This document shows positions 26,802-36,347 of a stretch of DNA of 64,000 nucleotides, piece by piece. The DNA lies in NCBI RefSeq assembly GCF_030053415.1, contig NZ_JASGBJ010000002.1, forward strand, positions 1,116,001 to 1,180,000, written 5' to 3'. The position numbers and the translations under genes are program-made. Source of the DNA: Marinobacter sp. CHS3-4 (GTDB lineage: Bacteria > Pseudomonadota > Gammaproteobacteria > Pseudomonadales > Oleiphilaceae). Below the pieces are notes generated by a model that had not been told where the DNA came from, made no database searches, and saw nothing but the letters and a program-made list of their open reading frames with translations. Position 1 is the stretch's first letter; every line of letters begins with the position of its first letter.

Positions 26802-27655
26802 CCGACCTGACCCTGCCATCACCCGCCAAGCTGAATCTTTGCCTACACATCGTTGGCAAACGGCCCGACGGCTATCATGAACTGCAAACCCTGTTTCAGT
26901 TTCTGGACTTCGGGGACGACCTCACCTTTACGCTGCGCGACGACAACCACATTGTGCTCGCCAAGCCAATTGAGGGCGTACCAGACGAAGACAACCTGAT
27001 CGTCCGGGCCGCGCGCCTACTGGCTGAAACCACCAGTGATCCCATTCCGGGTGTCACCATCGACATCCAGAAGAGGCTGCCCATGGGTGGCGGGTTGGGT
27101 GGTGGCAGTTCTAACGCAGCCACCACCCTGCTGGCACTGAACAAACTCTGGAAACTCGAACAGCCGCTGGAACGGCTTGCGGAACTCGGGCTTGAGCTGG
27201 GTGCCGATGTGCCCGTATTCGTCCATGGGCACGCTGCGTGGGGCGAAGGCGTGGGAGAAAAGCTCACGCCAGCGGCCCCGCCCGAAGATTGGTTTGTGGT
27301 GCTCAAGCCAGATTGCAACATCAGCACCGGAGAGATTTTTTCCCACCAAGGGTTGACAAGAAACACCCCCAGAATCAAAATAGCGCCCGCTTTTGAGGGA
27401 GACGCCTCGACGTACCGAAACGATTGCGAGGATGTGGTCCGCAGACTGTATCCCGAGGTTCATCAAGGCCTGGAGTGGCTTGCACAATTCGGACCTGCAA
27501 GATTAACCGGAACCGGGGCTTGCATATTTGGACGTTTCCCAACAGAATCCAAAGCCCGGAATATCTGGGCAAGCAAACCTTCCGGCATCAACGGGTTCGT
27601 AGCTAAAGGGGTGAATATTTCACCGCTTCACACAAAGCTGACAGAGCTGAACTGA
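26798..27655 (+). CDS. ispE: 4-diphosphocytidyl-2-C-methyl-D-erythritol kinase
   Basis: IspE (285 aa) phosphorylates CDP-methylerythritol in the MEP isoprenoid pathway. It is a GHMP kinase: the N-terminal Ser-Pro-Ala-Lys-Leu-Asn-Leu and the ATP loop [13 protein letters not shown] (around residue 90) are visible. It starts in the lolB stop and is followed after 19 bases by tRNA-Gln. A promoter-like sequence for the downstream tRNA lies inside its 3' half at 27353-27381. Confidence 0.95.
   Translation: MTDLTLPSPAKLNLCLHIVGKRPDGYHELQTLFQFLDFGDDLTFTLRDDNHIVLAKPIEGVPDEDNLIVRAARLLAETTSDPIPGVTIDIQKRLPMGGGLGGGSSNAATTLLALNKLWKLEQPLERLAELGLELGADVPVFVHGHAAWGEGVGEKLTPAAPPEDWFVVLKPDCNISTGEIFSHQGLTRNTPRIKIAPAFEGDASTYRNDCEDVVRRLYPEVHQGLEWLAQFGPARLTGTGACIFGRFPTESKARNIWASKPSGINGFVAKGVNISPLHTKLTELN
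27353..27381 (+). promoter_or_regulatory. Candidate intragenic promoter in ispE
   Basis: TTGACA (27353-27358), a 17-base spacer and CAAAAT (27376-27381, 4/6 match) are followed directly by the GC-rich AGCGCCCGC. The layout resembles the promoters found for tRNA-Met and tRNA-Leu in this window. It would start transcription about 290 bases before tRNA-Gln and could drive tRNA-Gln and prs. Confidence 0.35.
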
Positions 27656-27674
27656 TGCCAAAAAAGCACGATAC

Positions 27675-27749
27675 TGGGGTGTCGCCAAGTGGTAAGGCAA
27701 CGGGTTTTGATCCCGTCATGCGCAGGTTCGAATCCTGCCACCCCAGCCA
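27675..27749 (+). tRNA. tRNA-Gln (anticodon TTG)
   Basis: The 75-base cloverleaf starts TGGGGTG, pairs with CACCCCA and ends in an encoded CCA. The anticodon stem ACGGG/CCCGT encloses the loop TTTTGAT, anticodon TTG, and the T-arm has GGTTCGAATCC. It lies between ispE and prs and is probably cotranscribed with them. Confidence 0.97.
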
Positions 27750-27801
27750 CCTTTCTCCCGATTCTTCTGACTCAAACGCCGATACCGAGAAGGATTCCGT
27801 C

Positions 27802-28752
27802 GTGTCCAAATTGATGATTTTTTCTGGTAACGCCAATCCTGAGCTTGCCAAAGCCATTGCCCAGAAGCTGCACATCCCCATGGGACAGGCCACCGTTGGC
27901 ACGTTCAGTGACGGTGAAACCACCGTTGAAATCAATGAGAACGTTCGCGGGCACGATGTGTTCATCATCCAGCCGACCTGCAACCCAACCAACGACAACC
28001 TGATGGAACTGATCGTGATGGCCGACGCACTGCGCCGCGCATCAGCCACCCGGGTAACCGCAGTGATCCCCTATTACGGCTATGCCCGTCAGGATCGTCG
28101 GGTTCGCTCTACTCGCGTTGCCATCAGCGCAAAAGTGGTTGCAGACATGATTTCCAGCATCGGCGTTGACCGCGTTCTGACGGTTGACCTTCACGCCGAT
28201 CAGATTCAGGGCTTTTTCGATATTCCGGTAGATAACATCTACGCCACACCGGTCATGCTGCAGGACATCGAAAAACAGCGTTTTGAAAACTTCATCGTTG
28301 TCTCGCCAGACGTAGGCGGCGTTGTTCGCGCCCGCGCGGTCGCAAAGAAGCTGGACGACGCCGACCTGGCCATCATCGACAAACGTCGCCCGAAGGCCAA
28401 TGTGTCGCAGGTTATGCACATCATCGGTGATGTGAAAGACAAGACCTGTATCCTGGTGGATGACATCATTGATACCGCTGGCACCCTGTGTAAGGCAGCC
28501 AATGCCCTGAAAGAGCATGGCGCGTCCAAAGTGATCGCTTACATCACTCACCCGGTGCTGTCTGGCCCCGCCATCGACAATATCAACGCGTCACAACTTG
28601 ACGAACTGGTGGTCTGCGACACCATTCCATTGGGTGACAAAGCCAAGAATTGTGATAGAATCCGCGTCCTCGGAATGGCAGGCCTGCTGGCGGAATCGAT
28701 CCGCCGGGTCAGCAACGAAGAGTCCATCAGCGCGATGTTCGAAAACGCCTGA
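27802..28752 (+). CDS. prs: Ribose-phosphate pyrophosphokinase (PRPP synthetase), GTG start
   Basis: Prs (316 aa; 315 in E. coli) makes PRPP from ribose-5-phosphate and ATP for nucleotides, His and Trp. Visible are Met-Ile-Phe-Ser-Gly-Asn-Ala at the start, the flexible loop [19 protein letters not shown] and the PRPP motif [10 protein letters not shown]. The frame is open through the tRNA gene; the GTG at 27802 with AGAAGGA upstream gives the family length. rplY follows after a structured 185-base leader. Confidence 0.96.
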   Translation: MSKLMIFSGNANPELAKAIAQKLHIPMGQATVGTFSDGETTVEINENVRGHDVFIIQPTCNPTNDNLMELIVMADALRRASATRVTAVIPYYGYARQDRRVRSTRVAISAKVVADMISSIGVDRVLTVDLHADQIQGFFDIPVDNIYATPVMLQDIEKQRFENFIVVSPDVGGVVRARAVAKKLDDADLAIIDKRRPKANVSQVMHIIGDVKDKTCILVDDIIDTAGTLCKAANALKEHGASKVIAYITHPVLSGPAIDNINASQLDELVVCDTIPLGDKAKNCDRIRVLGMAGLLAESIRRVSNEESISAMFENA

Positions 28753-28785
28753 TCGGCTAACTGCCTGTTCTAACGAGAAGAATTC

Positions 28786-28844
28786 GGACCGGGAGCCCCA
28801 AGACGTCTCTGATCTGATCAGAGAGGAAATGGCGGCTCCCGGTC
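28786..28844 (+). other. Nested inverted repeats in the prs-rplY leader
   Basis: An outer perfect 11-bp stem (28787-28797 with 28834-28844, GACCGGGAGCC) encloses an inner palindrome at 28806-28824 (TCTCTGATC and its complement around one T). The structure ends about 90 bases before rplY and no T-run follows. It may be an attenuator, a processing site or an L25-responsive element. Confidence 0.5.
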
Positions 28845-28937
28845 TGTTTAGTCCGCCGGAAAATCCGGCACATTTGAAACTATCACCTGTTCAGGACCTG
28901 GTCGCGGGCCGCTCGGGTGACCATCGAGGTTATTGAA

Positions 28938-29630
28938 ATGTCTCAAGAATACGTTATTGAAGCATTTCCTCGGGGCGATCAGGGGAGAGGTGCGAGCCGC
29001 CGCCTGCGTCGTGAGGAGAAAAAGATTCCAGCCATTATTTATGGCGGAAACAAAGATGCCACTCCGATTGCGATCTGGCACAACGAGCTGAAGAAAGCCC
29101 TGGAAAACGAAGCTTTCTTCTCTCACATCCTGACCATCGAGCTGGACGGAAAAAAAGAGAGCGTGGTCCTGAAAGATCTGCAGCGCCATCCTTACAAGGC
29201 TCTGCTGACCCACGCTGACTTCCTGCGCGTCGACAAGGATCACGAGATCCACATGAACGTGCCGCTGCACTTCATCAACGAAGAAACTGCAGAAGCCGTC
29301 AAGCTCCAGGGTGGCGTTGTGACTCACCAGATCAACGAAGTAGAAGTGATCTGTCTGCCACAGAACCTGCCTGAGTTCATCGAAGTCGACATGGCCAGCG
29401 TTGGCATGGACGAAGTGGTTCACCTGAGCGACCTGAAGATGCCGAAGGGTGTCACCATTGCCGCTCTGACTCACGGTGAAGATCACGACCTGCCGGTTGC
29501 GGCCATTCACAAGCCTCGCGCTGCCAAGGTTGAAGACGACGAAGAGACCGAGGAAGACGAAGAGGCCGAAAAGGCTGAGAAGCCTGAGAAGAAGGCCAAG
29601 AAAGACGAGGACGGCGAAGACAAGGAGTAA
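28938..29630 (+). CDS. rplY: 50S ribosomal protein L25 (CTC type)
   Basis: The 230-residue protein is the long CTC form of L25: an N-terminal 5S-rRNA-binding L25 domain (Arg-Gly-Ala-Ser-Arg-Arg-Leu-Arg-Arg, Ile-Pro-Ala-Ile-Ile-Tyr-Gly-Gly) and a C-terminal TL5 beta domain. It ends with a low-complexity tail of about 35 Glu, Asp and Lys residues. E. coli L25 has only the first domain (94 aa). An ATG is used at 28938; an in-frame upstream start at 28917 exists. pth starts 21 bases after the stop. Confidence 0.95.
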   Translation: MSQEYVIEAFPRGDQGRGASRRLRREEKKIPAIIYGGNKDATPIAIWHNELKKALENEAFFSHILTIELDGKKESVVLKDLQRHPYKALLTHADFLRVDKDHEIHMNVPLHFINEETAEAVKLQGGVVTHQINEVEVICLPQNLPEFIEVDMASVGMDEVVHLSDLKMPKGVTIAALTHGEDHDLPVAAIHKPRAAKVEDDEETEEDEEAEKAEKPEKKAKKDEDGEDKE

Positions 29631-29651
29631 CCACTCCGGGAGTGTCGGACA

Positions 29652-30239
29652 ATGGCTCAGGATATACTCATGGTGGTGGGGCTCGGAAATCCCGGCCCCG
29701 ACTATGAAAATACCCGACACAACGCCGGCGCTCTTTTCGTCGATGCTCTGGCCCGCGATGCGGGCCAGACGCTCCGCCCCGAAAAGAAATACCACGGGCT
29801 CTACGCCCGCATTCAGTGGCAGGGCCTCGACCTGCACCTCCTGAACCCAACCACCTACATGAATCGCAGCGGGCTCGCCATCAAAGCCCTGGCCGATTTT
29901 TTCAAGATTCAGCCGCAACAGATTCTGGTTGCCCACGACGAACTCGATATCCCTCCCGGCACAGCCAAGCTTAAAAAAGGTGGCGGCCACGGTGGCCATA
30001 ATGGCCTTCGGGACACCATTGCACACCTGGGCACCAACGAGTTTCAACGTCTTCGAATAGGCATCGGCCACCCCGGTGACAGCCGCAAAGTAACCGGTTA
30101 CGTTCTCGGTCGTCTTGGCAAAAAAGAGACCGAAGAACTCAACGCGGTCAGCGACGAGATCATGCGTGTATTACCGGATGCCGCCAACGGCAATTTGGCC
30201 GCGGCGATGAATCGCCTACACAGCTTCAAACCGGTATAA
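29652..30239 (+). CDS. pth: Peptidyl-tRNA hydrolase
   Basis: Pth (195 aa) recycles peptidyl-tRNA that falls off the ribosome. The N-terminal [15 protein letters not shown] contains the catalytic His. Asn residues in Pro-Thr-Thr-Tyr-Met-Asn and the [11 protein letters not shown] motif are present. The order rplY-pth-ychF is widespread. Confidence 0.96.
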   Translation: MAQDILMVVGLGNPGPDYENTRHNAGALFVDALARDAGQTLRPEKKYHGLYARIQWQGLDLHLLNPTTYMNRSGLAIKALADFFKIQPQQILVAHDELDIPPGTAKLKKGGGHGGHNGLRDTIAHLGTNEFQRLRIGIGHPGDSRKVTGYVLGRLGKKETEELNAVSDEIMRVLPDAANGNLAAAMNRLHSFKPV

Positions 30240-30277
30240 TCCGGCCACAATTTTTTCGGACCCAGCAGAGGCATTCC

Positions 30278-31369
30278 ATGGGATTTAACTGCGGCATCGT
30301 CGGCCTTCCAAACGTCGGCAAATCCACCCTGTTCAACGCACTGACCAAATCCGGCATCGGTGCTGAAAACTTCCCGTTCTGCACCATCGAGCCCAATGCC
30401 GGTGTGGTGGCCATGCCAGATCCGCGGCTGAACAAACTGGCCGAGATCGTGAAGCCCGAAAAAATTCTGCCCACCACCATGGAATTCGTTGACATCGCGG
30501 GCCTGGTGGCCGGCGCCTCCAAAGGTGAAGGCCTGGGCAACCAGTTCCTGGCCAACATCCGCCAGACCGACGCCATTGCCCATGTGGTGCGCTGCTTTGA
30601 AGACGGCAACGTGATTCACGTTGCCAACAAAGTGGACCCGGCGTCCGACATCGAAGTAATCAACACTGAACTCGCCCTGGCCGATCTGGACACAGTCGAG
30701 AAAGCCATCAAGCGGGTTCAGCGCGTGGCCAAGAGCGGCGACAAAGAAGCCAAGGCCCAGCTGGAGATGTTCGAGCAGCTGCTGCCCGTGTTGAACGAAG
30801 GCAAGCCCGTGCGCAGCATGAACCTGGACAAAGACCAGATGGCGCTGATCCGTGAGCTGTGCCTGCTAACTGTGAAGCCCACCATGTACATCGCCAATGT
30901 GAGCGAGGACGGCTTCGAGAACAACCCACATCTGGACAAGGTGAAAGAAATCGCTGAATCCGAAAATGCGGTTGTGGTGCCCATTTGCAACAAGATTGAA
31001 GCAGAGATTGCGGAACTGGAAGACGACGAGAAGTCCATGTTCCTTGAGGAAATGGGCATGGAAGAACCCGGCCTGGACCGTGTTATCCGCGGCGGATACG
31101 GCCTGCTGAACCTGCAGACCTATTTTACCGCCGGCCCCAAGGAAGTCCGCGCCTGGACCGTTAAAGTCGGCGCAACGGCGCCTCAGGCCGCCGGAGTGAT
31201 CCATACAGACTTCGAACGCGGCTTTATCCGCGCAGAAGTCGTGAGCTACGAGGATTACGTGAAGTACAACGGCGAAGCCGGCGCAAAGGATGCCGGCAAA
31301 TGGCGCCTGGAAGGTAAAGAGTACATCGTTCAGGACGGCGACGTTATTCACTTCCGCTTCAACGTCTAA
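30278..31369 (+). CDS. ychF: YchF/OLA1-type ATPase
   Basis: The 363-residue P-loop protein has Walker A [10 protein letters not shown] and the G3 motif Asp-Ile-Ala-Gly-Leu. Its fourth nucleotide motif is Asn-Val-Ser-Glu instead of Asn-Lys-x-Asp, the change that makes YchF/OLA1 bind ATP rather than GTP. A coiled coil and a C-terminal TGS domain follow. It binds the ribosome and affects stress responses. It lies 38 bases after pth, close enough for cotranscription. Confidence 0.95.
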   Translation: MGFNCGIVGLPNVGKSTLFNALTKSGIGAENFPFCTIEPNAGVVAMPDPRLNKLAEIVKPEKILPTTMEFVDIAGLVAGASKGEGLGNQFLANIRQTDAIAHVVRCFEDGNVIHVANKVDPASDIEVINTELALADLDTVEKAIKRVQRVAKSGDKEAKAQLEMFEQLLPVLNEGKPVRSMNLDKDQMALIRELCLLTVKPTMYIANVSEDGFENNPHLDKVKEIAESENAVVVPICNKIEAEIAELEDDEKSMFLEEMGMEEPGLDRVIRGGYGLLNLQTYFTAGPKEVRAWTVKVGATAPQAAGVIHTDFERGFIRAEVVSYEDYVKYNGEAGAKDAGKWRLEGKEYIVQDGDVIHFRFNV

Positions 31370-31406
31370 ACCCGAGGGGAATTTCCAAGAAAACCGGCGT
31401 TCAGTC

Positions 31407-31442
31407 TTGACAGCCGCGGCGCAAATCACGAAAATACGCGCC
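31407..31442 (+). promoter_or_regulatory. Promoter of tRNA-Met
   Basis: TTGACA (31407-31412), a 17-base spacer and GAAAAT (31430-31435) are followed by the GC-rich discriminator ACGCGCC. The same seven bases directly follow the -10 of tRNA-Leu in this window. A GC-rich discriminator is typical of ppGpp-sensitive stable-RNA promoters. Confidence 0.65.
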
Positions 31443-31470
31443 TCGTTTGGGGCCTAGCCCACAACGAAAT

Positions 31471-31547
31471 GGCAAGGTAGCTCAGTTGGTTAGAGCACAG
31501 CACTCATAATGCTGGGGTCGGCGGTTCGACTCCGCCCCTTGCTACCA
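31471..31547 (+). tRNA. Elongator tRNA-Met (anticodon CAT)
   Basis: This 77-base tRNA begins GGCAAGG, pairs with CCTTGCT and ends ACCA with an encoded CCA. The anticodon loop CTCATAA holds CAT. The D-arm and anticodon arm closely match E. coli elongator tRNA-Met; the first base pair (G-T) and sequence argue against initiator or Ile-lysidine tRNA, though modification cannot be seen. Confidence 0.95.
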
Positions 31548-31555
31548 GACTTCCG

Positions 31556-31587
31556 AAAAAGCCACGATTCTCATCGTGGCTTTTTTT
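31556..31587 (+). terminator. Rho-independent terminator after tRNA-Met
   Basis: A perfect 8-bp stem GCCACGAT/ATCGTGGC (31561-31568 with 31573-31580), loop TCTC, is preceded by five A and followed by seven T (31581-31587). It ends the tRNA-Met transcript and separates it from the convergent EAL gene. Confidence 0.95.
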
Positions 31588-31603
31588 GTGCCCGGCTGAA
31601 TGG

Positions 31604-32824
31604 TCAGACGATGGGATTGCAGGAAATCTCATCAAGCGGGACGGCTTTGCCGATCAGGCTGCCCTGAACTTTGTCGACGTCGAGTTCTTTGAGCATGGAG
31701 AATTCCTGTTGGGTCTCGACGCCCTCTGCCACTACCTCTGCGCCCACGCGACGCGCGTATGAAATGAGCGCGGCTGCCAGTGCCTGCTTTTTCACGTCCG
31801 AATCGATGCCCCGAATCAGGTTCAGATCCAGTTTGATGACATCCGCGTCCAGCTCCATCACGTGCTTGAAGGACGCATAGCCGGAGCCAGCGTCATCGAT
31901 GGCCAATCGAACGCCCATTGCCCGGAACAGCTGGGCAGCGTTTCTGAACGCCTGATAGTCCATTATTCTGGCATGTTCCGTCACTTCCACGATGACGCGC
32001 TCGCCATCAGTACCTAACAGGAGTTTGGCCAGAACTCTGGAAAGCACCATCTCCGGAGACGCATTGATACTGATGAAACAGTCCTCGGGCAGATGTTTCA
32101 GGGCACCAAGAGCCCGGCGAATTGCCACTGACTCAAGGCGCTCGCCCTGCCCGACTTCTTCGGCTTCGCTGAACCACACGTCTGGGGATCGATAATTCAC
32201 CGTCTGAAACCGCGCCAAGGCCTCATAGCCTGCGACACGATTCTTCTCGACGCCCCAGATCGGCTGGAAGTGCATGTCCAGTTCATCGAATGCGATGACC
32301 TGGTCGATTCGTTCCTCGATCTCATTAAGCCGCCCATCTGACTGTCGAAGGGATTCGATCCGGTCAGCGATCACTTCAGCCACAAACCGCAGTAGGGATG
32401 GATCGCGCGAGTTCAAAGAGTGATGAGTGGAATGCTTGAGGCAACACAGAGTTCCATAAACTTCGCCGGTGGACAGAAAGATGGGCACGCCCATGTAGGC
32501 GCCAATCGACAGGTCATCGGTTACCGCCATGTCACGGGTGATCGGGTTTTGCCCGGTGTCCGGGATGATGCAGGGAAGCTCGCCGTCAGCGATTTTTCGG
32601 CAGTAGGTATCGTTTTCCGGGTGGGAGAAATAGGCGTTATCTGAAAGCTTTGATCGCTCTCCTGCGTTCAGAACGACAGACGACCGAAAGCCGCGCTCAA
32701 ATTTGCCGATGAACGCGAGGTCCATACCAAAGTTGCGGCGAAGCATACCCAACAATTTCGAGATCGAAACAGTAAATCCCTGATCGAAATAGTCGGTTGC
32801 GGTTACTGTATCCTTTACAACCAT
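31604..32824 (-). CDS. GAF-EAL cyclic-di-GMP phosphodiesterase
   Basis: A 406-residue soluble protein. A GAF-like sensor domain covers about residues 15-160 (with a Thr-Tyr-Cys and a Thr-Leu-Cys-Cys segment). The EAL domain covers about 175-400. Glu201-Ala-Leu, Ile-Asn-Ala-Ser, Val-Thr-Glu-His, Ile-Asp-Asp-Ala-Gly-Ser-Gly, Lys-Leu-Asp and Ala-Glu-Gly-Val-Glu-Thr are all present, so it should hydrolyse cyclic di-GMP. Two positions differ from the usual pattern: Asp-Asp-Ala-Gly for Asp-Asp-Phe-Gly and a changed loop at the end. It stands alone. Confidence 0.88.
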   Translation of the reverse strand: MVVKDTVTATDYFDQGFTVSISKLLGMLRRNFGMDLAFIGKFERGFRSSVVLNAGERSKLSDNAYFSHPENDTYCRKIADGELPCIIPDTGQNPITRDMAVTDDLSIGAYMGVPIFLSTGEVYGTLCCLKHSTHHSLNSRDPSLLRFVAEVIADRIESLRQSDGRLNEIEERIDQVIAFDELDMHFQPIWGVEKNRVAGYEALARFQTVNYRSPDVWFSEAEEVGQGERLESVAIRRALGALKHLPEDCFISINASPEMVLSRVLAKLLLGTDGERVIVEVTEHARIMDYQAFRNAAQLFRAMGVRLAIDDAGSGYASFKHVMELDADVIKLDLNLIRGIDSDVKKQALAAALISYARRVGAEVVAEGVETQQEFSMLKELDVDKVQGSLIGKAVPLDEISCNPIV

Positions 32825-33037
32825 GAAACCCCCGTTTTATGCCATCGGGCGATAAACTCCAAGCATTCCTTACCCACCACACTCCTTCATACAAGGTAGC
32901 GGACAAAAGCGCAATATCATCCTAGGCAACAAAAAAAAGGATGGCAGGAATCGACTGGAGACACTGATGGACAGCGAACGGCAACGTCGCTAATGTTTGG
33001 TAGCCAAAAACAAATTCACGACAGCAGGATCGTTGCA

Positions 33038-34315
33038 ATGAAACCAGAAACCCTCGCCCTTCATGCAGGCTTTAAAGGCGACCCGACCACGAACGCCGCC
33101 ACCACCCCGATTTACCAGACGACCTCCTACACATTCGACGACACTCAGCACGGTGCTGACCTGTTTGACCTGAAAGTGCAGGGCAACATCTATACCCGCA
33201 TCATGAACCCCACCAACGGGGTGCTGGAAGAGCGCATGGCGCAGCTGGAAGGCGGCGTGGGTGCGTTGGCAGTAGCCTCTGGGATGGCGGCCATTACCTA
33301 CGCCATTCAGACCATCTGCAAAGTGGGCAACAATATCGTCAGCACCAGCCAGCTCTACGGTGGCACTTACAACCTGTTTGCCCATTCACTGCCGAACCAG
33401 GGCATCACCTGCAAAATGGTTCGCCACGACGACTTCGACGCCGTGGAAGCCGCCATCGACGAAAACACCCGAGCACTGTTCTGTGAATCCATCGGCAACC
33501 CGGCTGGCAACGTGGTGGACATCCAGCGCTGGGCCGAGATTGCTCACAAACACGGTCTGCCCCTGATGGTGGATAACACGGTCGGCACGCCATTCCTGTG
33601 CCGCCCAATTGAGCACGGTGCGGACATCGTGATCCATTCTCTGACCAAATACATCGGCGGCCACGGCACCACGGTAGCCGGTGTGGTGGTTGATTCCGGC
33701 AAGTTCGACTGGGCGGCAAATGCCGACAAGTTCCCGATGCTGAATGAACCGGACCCCTCCTACCATGGTGTGGTGTACACCGAAGCGCTGGGCCCGGCCG
33801 CCTTTATTGGCCGCTGCCGCGTTGTGCCGCTTCGCAACACCGGGTCAGCGCTTTCTCCATTCAACTCATTCCTGATTATGCAGGGGCTGGAAACCCTGGC
33901 ACTGCGTATGGAGCGTCACTGCGAGAACGCCGAGAAAGTCGCCAAATTCCTGCAGGATCACGAATCGGTAGAGTGGGTCAATTACGCTGCGCTCCCCGGT
34001 AGCCCTTACAAGGCAACCTGCGACAAGATCTGCGGCGGCAAAGCCTCTGGCATTCTGAGTTTTGGTATTAAAGGCGGCCACACGGCCGGCGCCAGATTCA
34101 TCGATTCTCTGGATCTGATCTACCGGCTGGTGAACATCGGCGACGCCAAGTCTCTGGCCTGCCACCCCGCATCCACCACGCACCGCCAACTGAATCCGGA
34201 AGAGTTGGCCAGTGCCGGCGTCAGTGAAGATCTGGTGCGTTTGTCCATTGGCATTGAGCACGTAGACGACATCATTGCCGACATCACTCAGGCACTGAAC
34301 AAAGCAACGTCGTAA
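33038..34315 (+). CDS. metY: O-acetylhomoserine/O-acetylserine sulfhydrylase
   Basis: The 425-residue PLP enzyme makes homocysteine from O-acetylhomoserine and sulfide. It matches the Cys/Met-metabolism family in its MetY branch: Thr-Leu-Ala-Leu-His-Ala-Gly at the start, [13 protein letters not shown], and the PLP lysine in [11 protein letters not shown]. The ATG at 33038 follows AGGAT; an in-frame start at 32993 exists. A strong hairpin follows the stop. Confidence 0.92.
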   Translation: MKPETLALHAGFKGDPTTNAATTPIYQTTSYTFDDTQHGADLFDLKVQGNIYTRIMNPTNGVLEERMAQLEGGVGALAVASGMAAITYAIQTICKVGNNIVSTSQLYGGTYNLFAHSLPNQGITCKMVRHDDFDAVEAAIDENTRALFCESIGNPAGNVVDIQRWAEIAHKHGLPLMVDNTVGTPFLCRPIEHGADIVIHSLTKYIGGHGTTVAGVVVDSGKFDWAANADKFPMLNEPDPSYHGVVYTEALGPAAFIGRCRVVPLRNTGSALSPFNSFLIMQGLETLALRMERHCENAEKVAKFLQDHESVEWVNYAALPGSPYKATCDKICGGKASGILSFGIKGGHTAGARFIDSLDLIYRLVNIGDAKSLACHPASTTHRQLNPEELASAGVSEDLVRLSIGIEHVDDIIADITQALNKATS

Positions 34316-34321
34316 CCCCAT

Positions 34322-34349
34322 ACCGGGTGCGACCAAGGTCGCACCCGGT
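34322..34349 (+). terminator. Strong hairpin after metY, no U-tract
   Basis: A perfect 13-bp inverted repeat (ACCGGGTGCGACC at 34322-34334 with its complement at 34337-34349) separated by only two bases starts 7 bases after the metY stop. It is followed by GCCCCCGTG, not by T. It probably marks the transcript end before lipA. Confidence 0.6.
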
Positions 34350-34454
34350 GCCCCCGTGATTGCCCGTATCCGCCTTGTAACCCGTGAGCCACGGGATTAC
34401 CCTTTTACTATTGACACTATTCCTGACAAAGCCATCGCCAAAGAGCCCTCTGTA

Positions 34455-35501
34455 ATGAACGATAGCGCAAAACCCCGCGTCACCAGCGGTTCCAAATTCC
34501 GCAACGAGCATGGTTTCTCGGCCATTAAAGACGGAATAAAGCGCTCCGGTTCGGGCATCATCGACACCAAAACCCAGCGAAAGCCGTCCTGGTTAAGGGC
34601 AAAAATGCCCGGCGGTGAGCGCTACGAAGCGGTTCGTCGCAATGTTCAGGAACACCGGCTCAGCACCGTGTGTCAGGAGTCGCACTGCCCCAATATCGGT
34701 GAATGCTGGAACAATGGCACCGCCACGATCATGGTGATGGGCTCTGTGTGCACTCGCGCCTGTCGTTTCTGCGCTGTAGACACAGGCAACCCCAAAGGCT
34801 GGCTGGATCATGAAGAACCGGAGAACACAGCCAAGTCGGTTGAATTGATGGGCCTGCGCTACATTGTTCTTACGTCTGTGGATCGGGACGACCTGGAAGA
34901 TGGTGGCGCCAGCCACTATGCTGCCTGCGTCTCGGCCATCAAAGAGCGCACTCCGGAAGTGGCGGTGGAAGCCTTGACCCCGGACTTCGATGCGGTCATG
35001 CCCAACGTTGAAAAAGTGGTCGATTCGGGGCTGGACGTTTTTGCACAGAACGTGGAAACCGTCGAGCGTCTGACTCAGCGAGTTCGCGACCCCCGCGCCG
35101 GTTACCGCAAAACGCTGGATGTACTTGCCCACGCCAAGCAGTATCGTCCTGACGTTCTCACCAAGACCAGCCTGATGCTGGGCCTGGGTGAAACAGAGGA
35201 AGAAATACTGGCCACCATGGACGATCTGCGCGCCATCGGCGTGGACATCCTTACACTCGGCCAATACTTGCGTCCTACCAAAAACCATCTGCCTGTCGAG
35301 CGCTATGTCACCCCGGAAGAATTTAACCGCTATCGGGAGATCGGGCTGGAAAAAGGCTTCCTGGAAGTGCCTTCTGGTCCCATGGTGCGTTCAAGCTATC
35401 GGGCTGACCGCGTCTTTGAAAAGAACAATCTGGGTCTGGCAGTGCCAGATGTTCCAGAATCCACCCCACCTGGCCAAATTGCGGTCACCCAGATCGATTA
35501 A
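34455..35501 (+). CDS. lipA: Lipoyl synthase
   Basis: LipA (348 aa) is a radical-SAM enzyme that inserts two sulfurs into octanoyl groups. It shows the family Cys set [12 protein letters not shown] for the auxiliary cluster and Cys-Thr-Arg-Ala-Cys-Arg-Phe-Cys for the radical-SAM cluster, plus the C-terminal Val-Arg-Ser-Ser-Tyr-Arg-Ala. The ATG at 34455 is chosen over an open frame from 34356. Its partner lipB lies at 63043-63681, not adjacent as in E. coli. Confidence 0.96.
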   Translation: MNDSAKPRVTSGSKFRNEHGFSAIKDGIKRSGSGIIDTKTQRKPSWLRAKMPGGERYEAVRRNVQEHRLSTVCQESHCPNIGECWNNGTATIMVMGSVCTRACRFCAVDTGNPKGWLDHEEPENTAKSVELMGLRYIVLTSVDRDDLEDGGASHYAACVSAIKERTPEVAVEALTPDFDAVMPNVEKVVDSGLDVFAQNVETVERLTQRVRDPRAGYRKTLDVLAHAKQYRPDVLTKTSLMLGLGETEEEILATMDDLRAIGVDILTLGQYLRPTKNHLPVERYVTPEEFNRYREIGLEKGFLEVPSGPMVRSSYRADRVFEKNNLGLAVPDVPESTPPGQIAVTQID

Positions 35502-35700
35502 CGGCATTCCTCGCTGCTGGTCCGGTTATTAATGTCACATGTTCACTCGTAACTTGTAGATTGCACTCAAAAACCGGACAATCTGGGTCGCCGCCGAATC
35601 GACGTTACGGCGGCCTGAAGTCTCAGGGAACGCTTTGATCTAACCCTCGAAAGCGACTTATAGGACTTCTTCACCCAGATAATTAGCTAGGAATGCTTCC

Positions 35701-36225
35701 ATGATGAAAAAAACCTTTATCGCACTGTCTACTGTAGCCGCCCTAACAACTACGGGAATGGCGAGTGCCCAGGACTCTGGGTCTAATGATCTGATGATGG
35801 GCTTCAACCCCTTTGGACTTAATTTTGGTGGTCTGAATGTCGATTCAAGTCAGATTTCAGCAACTGCACCATCTTTCATGGTCGGCATGCGAACCAGCGA
35901 CAAGTTGATGCCTTTTGGTTATGCAGCCATTGCCGACAACGGTGGCAATACTGATACCGTCATTGGCTTCGGCGGTGGCGCACGTTATTACCTCGACAAT
36001 ATCTCGCAGAATGTCCGCCCATTTGCCGGCGCATCCGCAGGCATTATCAGTGCCGAAGACACCGGCTTTGGCATTGGTGGTTTCTTCGGGGCCGAAGCAA
36101 TGGTAACCGACGCATTCTCAGTCAGTGGCCAGGTTGGTCTCGAAATTGCTGACCAGGGCGGCACGAACAGTGACACCGTCTTCCAGCTGGGCACAGCAAA
36201 CGTGATGTTCAACCTGTACTTCTAA
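35701..36225 (+). CDS. Small outer-membrane beta-barrel-like protein
   Basis: A 174-residue protein with a signal peptide (Met-Met-Lys-Lys start, cleavage near Ala-Ser-Ala-Gln, about residue 24). The mature part is Gly/Phe-rich with alternating hydrophobic residues and ends Phe-Asn-Leu-Tyr-Phe, a C-terminal aromatic typical of barrels recognised by BamA. It is likely an eight-stranded barrel of the OmpA/OmpW size class, but I do not recognise a named family. AGGA lies about 10 bases before the ATG. A 199-base gap separates it from lipA. Confidence 0.65.
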   Translation: MMKKTFIALSTVAALTTTGMASAQDSGSNDLMMGFNPFGLNFGGLNVDSSQISATAPSFMVGMRTSDKLMPFGYAAIADNGGNTDTVIGFGGGARYYLDNISQNVRPFAGASAGIISAEDTGFGIGGFFGAEAMVTDAFSVSGQVGLEIADQGGTNSDTVFQLGTANVMFNLYF

Positions 36226-36238
36226 GTCAGGTTCTGTC

Positions 36239-36269
36239 GGCCGGTACGCCTCACAAATGCGCACCGGCC
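36239..36269 (+). terminator. Weak hairpin after the outer-membrane protein gene
   Basis: A 7-bp stem GGCCGGT (36239-36245) with ACCGGCC (36263-36269) around a 17-base loop starts 13 bases after the stop. No T-run follows, so termination is uncertain. Confidence 0.3.
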
Positions 36270-36347
36270 AACGGCCCGCCTACGAAACCACAGTACAGAC
36301 ATACCATCTCTGCCTTCGAAAAAAACCACGCATAGGTGCCCTCTGAC

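Noticed and set aside
27655..27801. A Prs protein extended through tRNA-Gln
   Set aside because: The frame is open by chance; the tRNA is complete and the GTG at 27802 gives the family length.
28848..30071. A 407-residue minus-strand open frame across rplY and pth
   Set aside because: It lies antisense to two certain genes, has no family features and has the odd His/Val-rich composition of a shadow frame.
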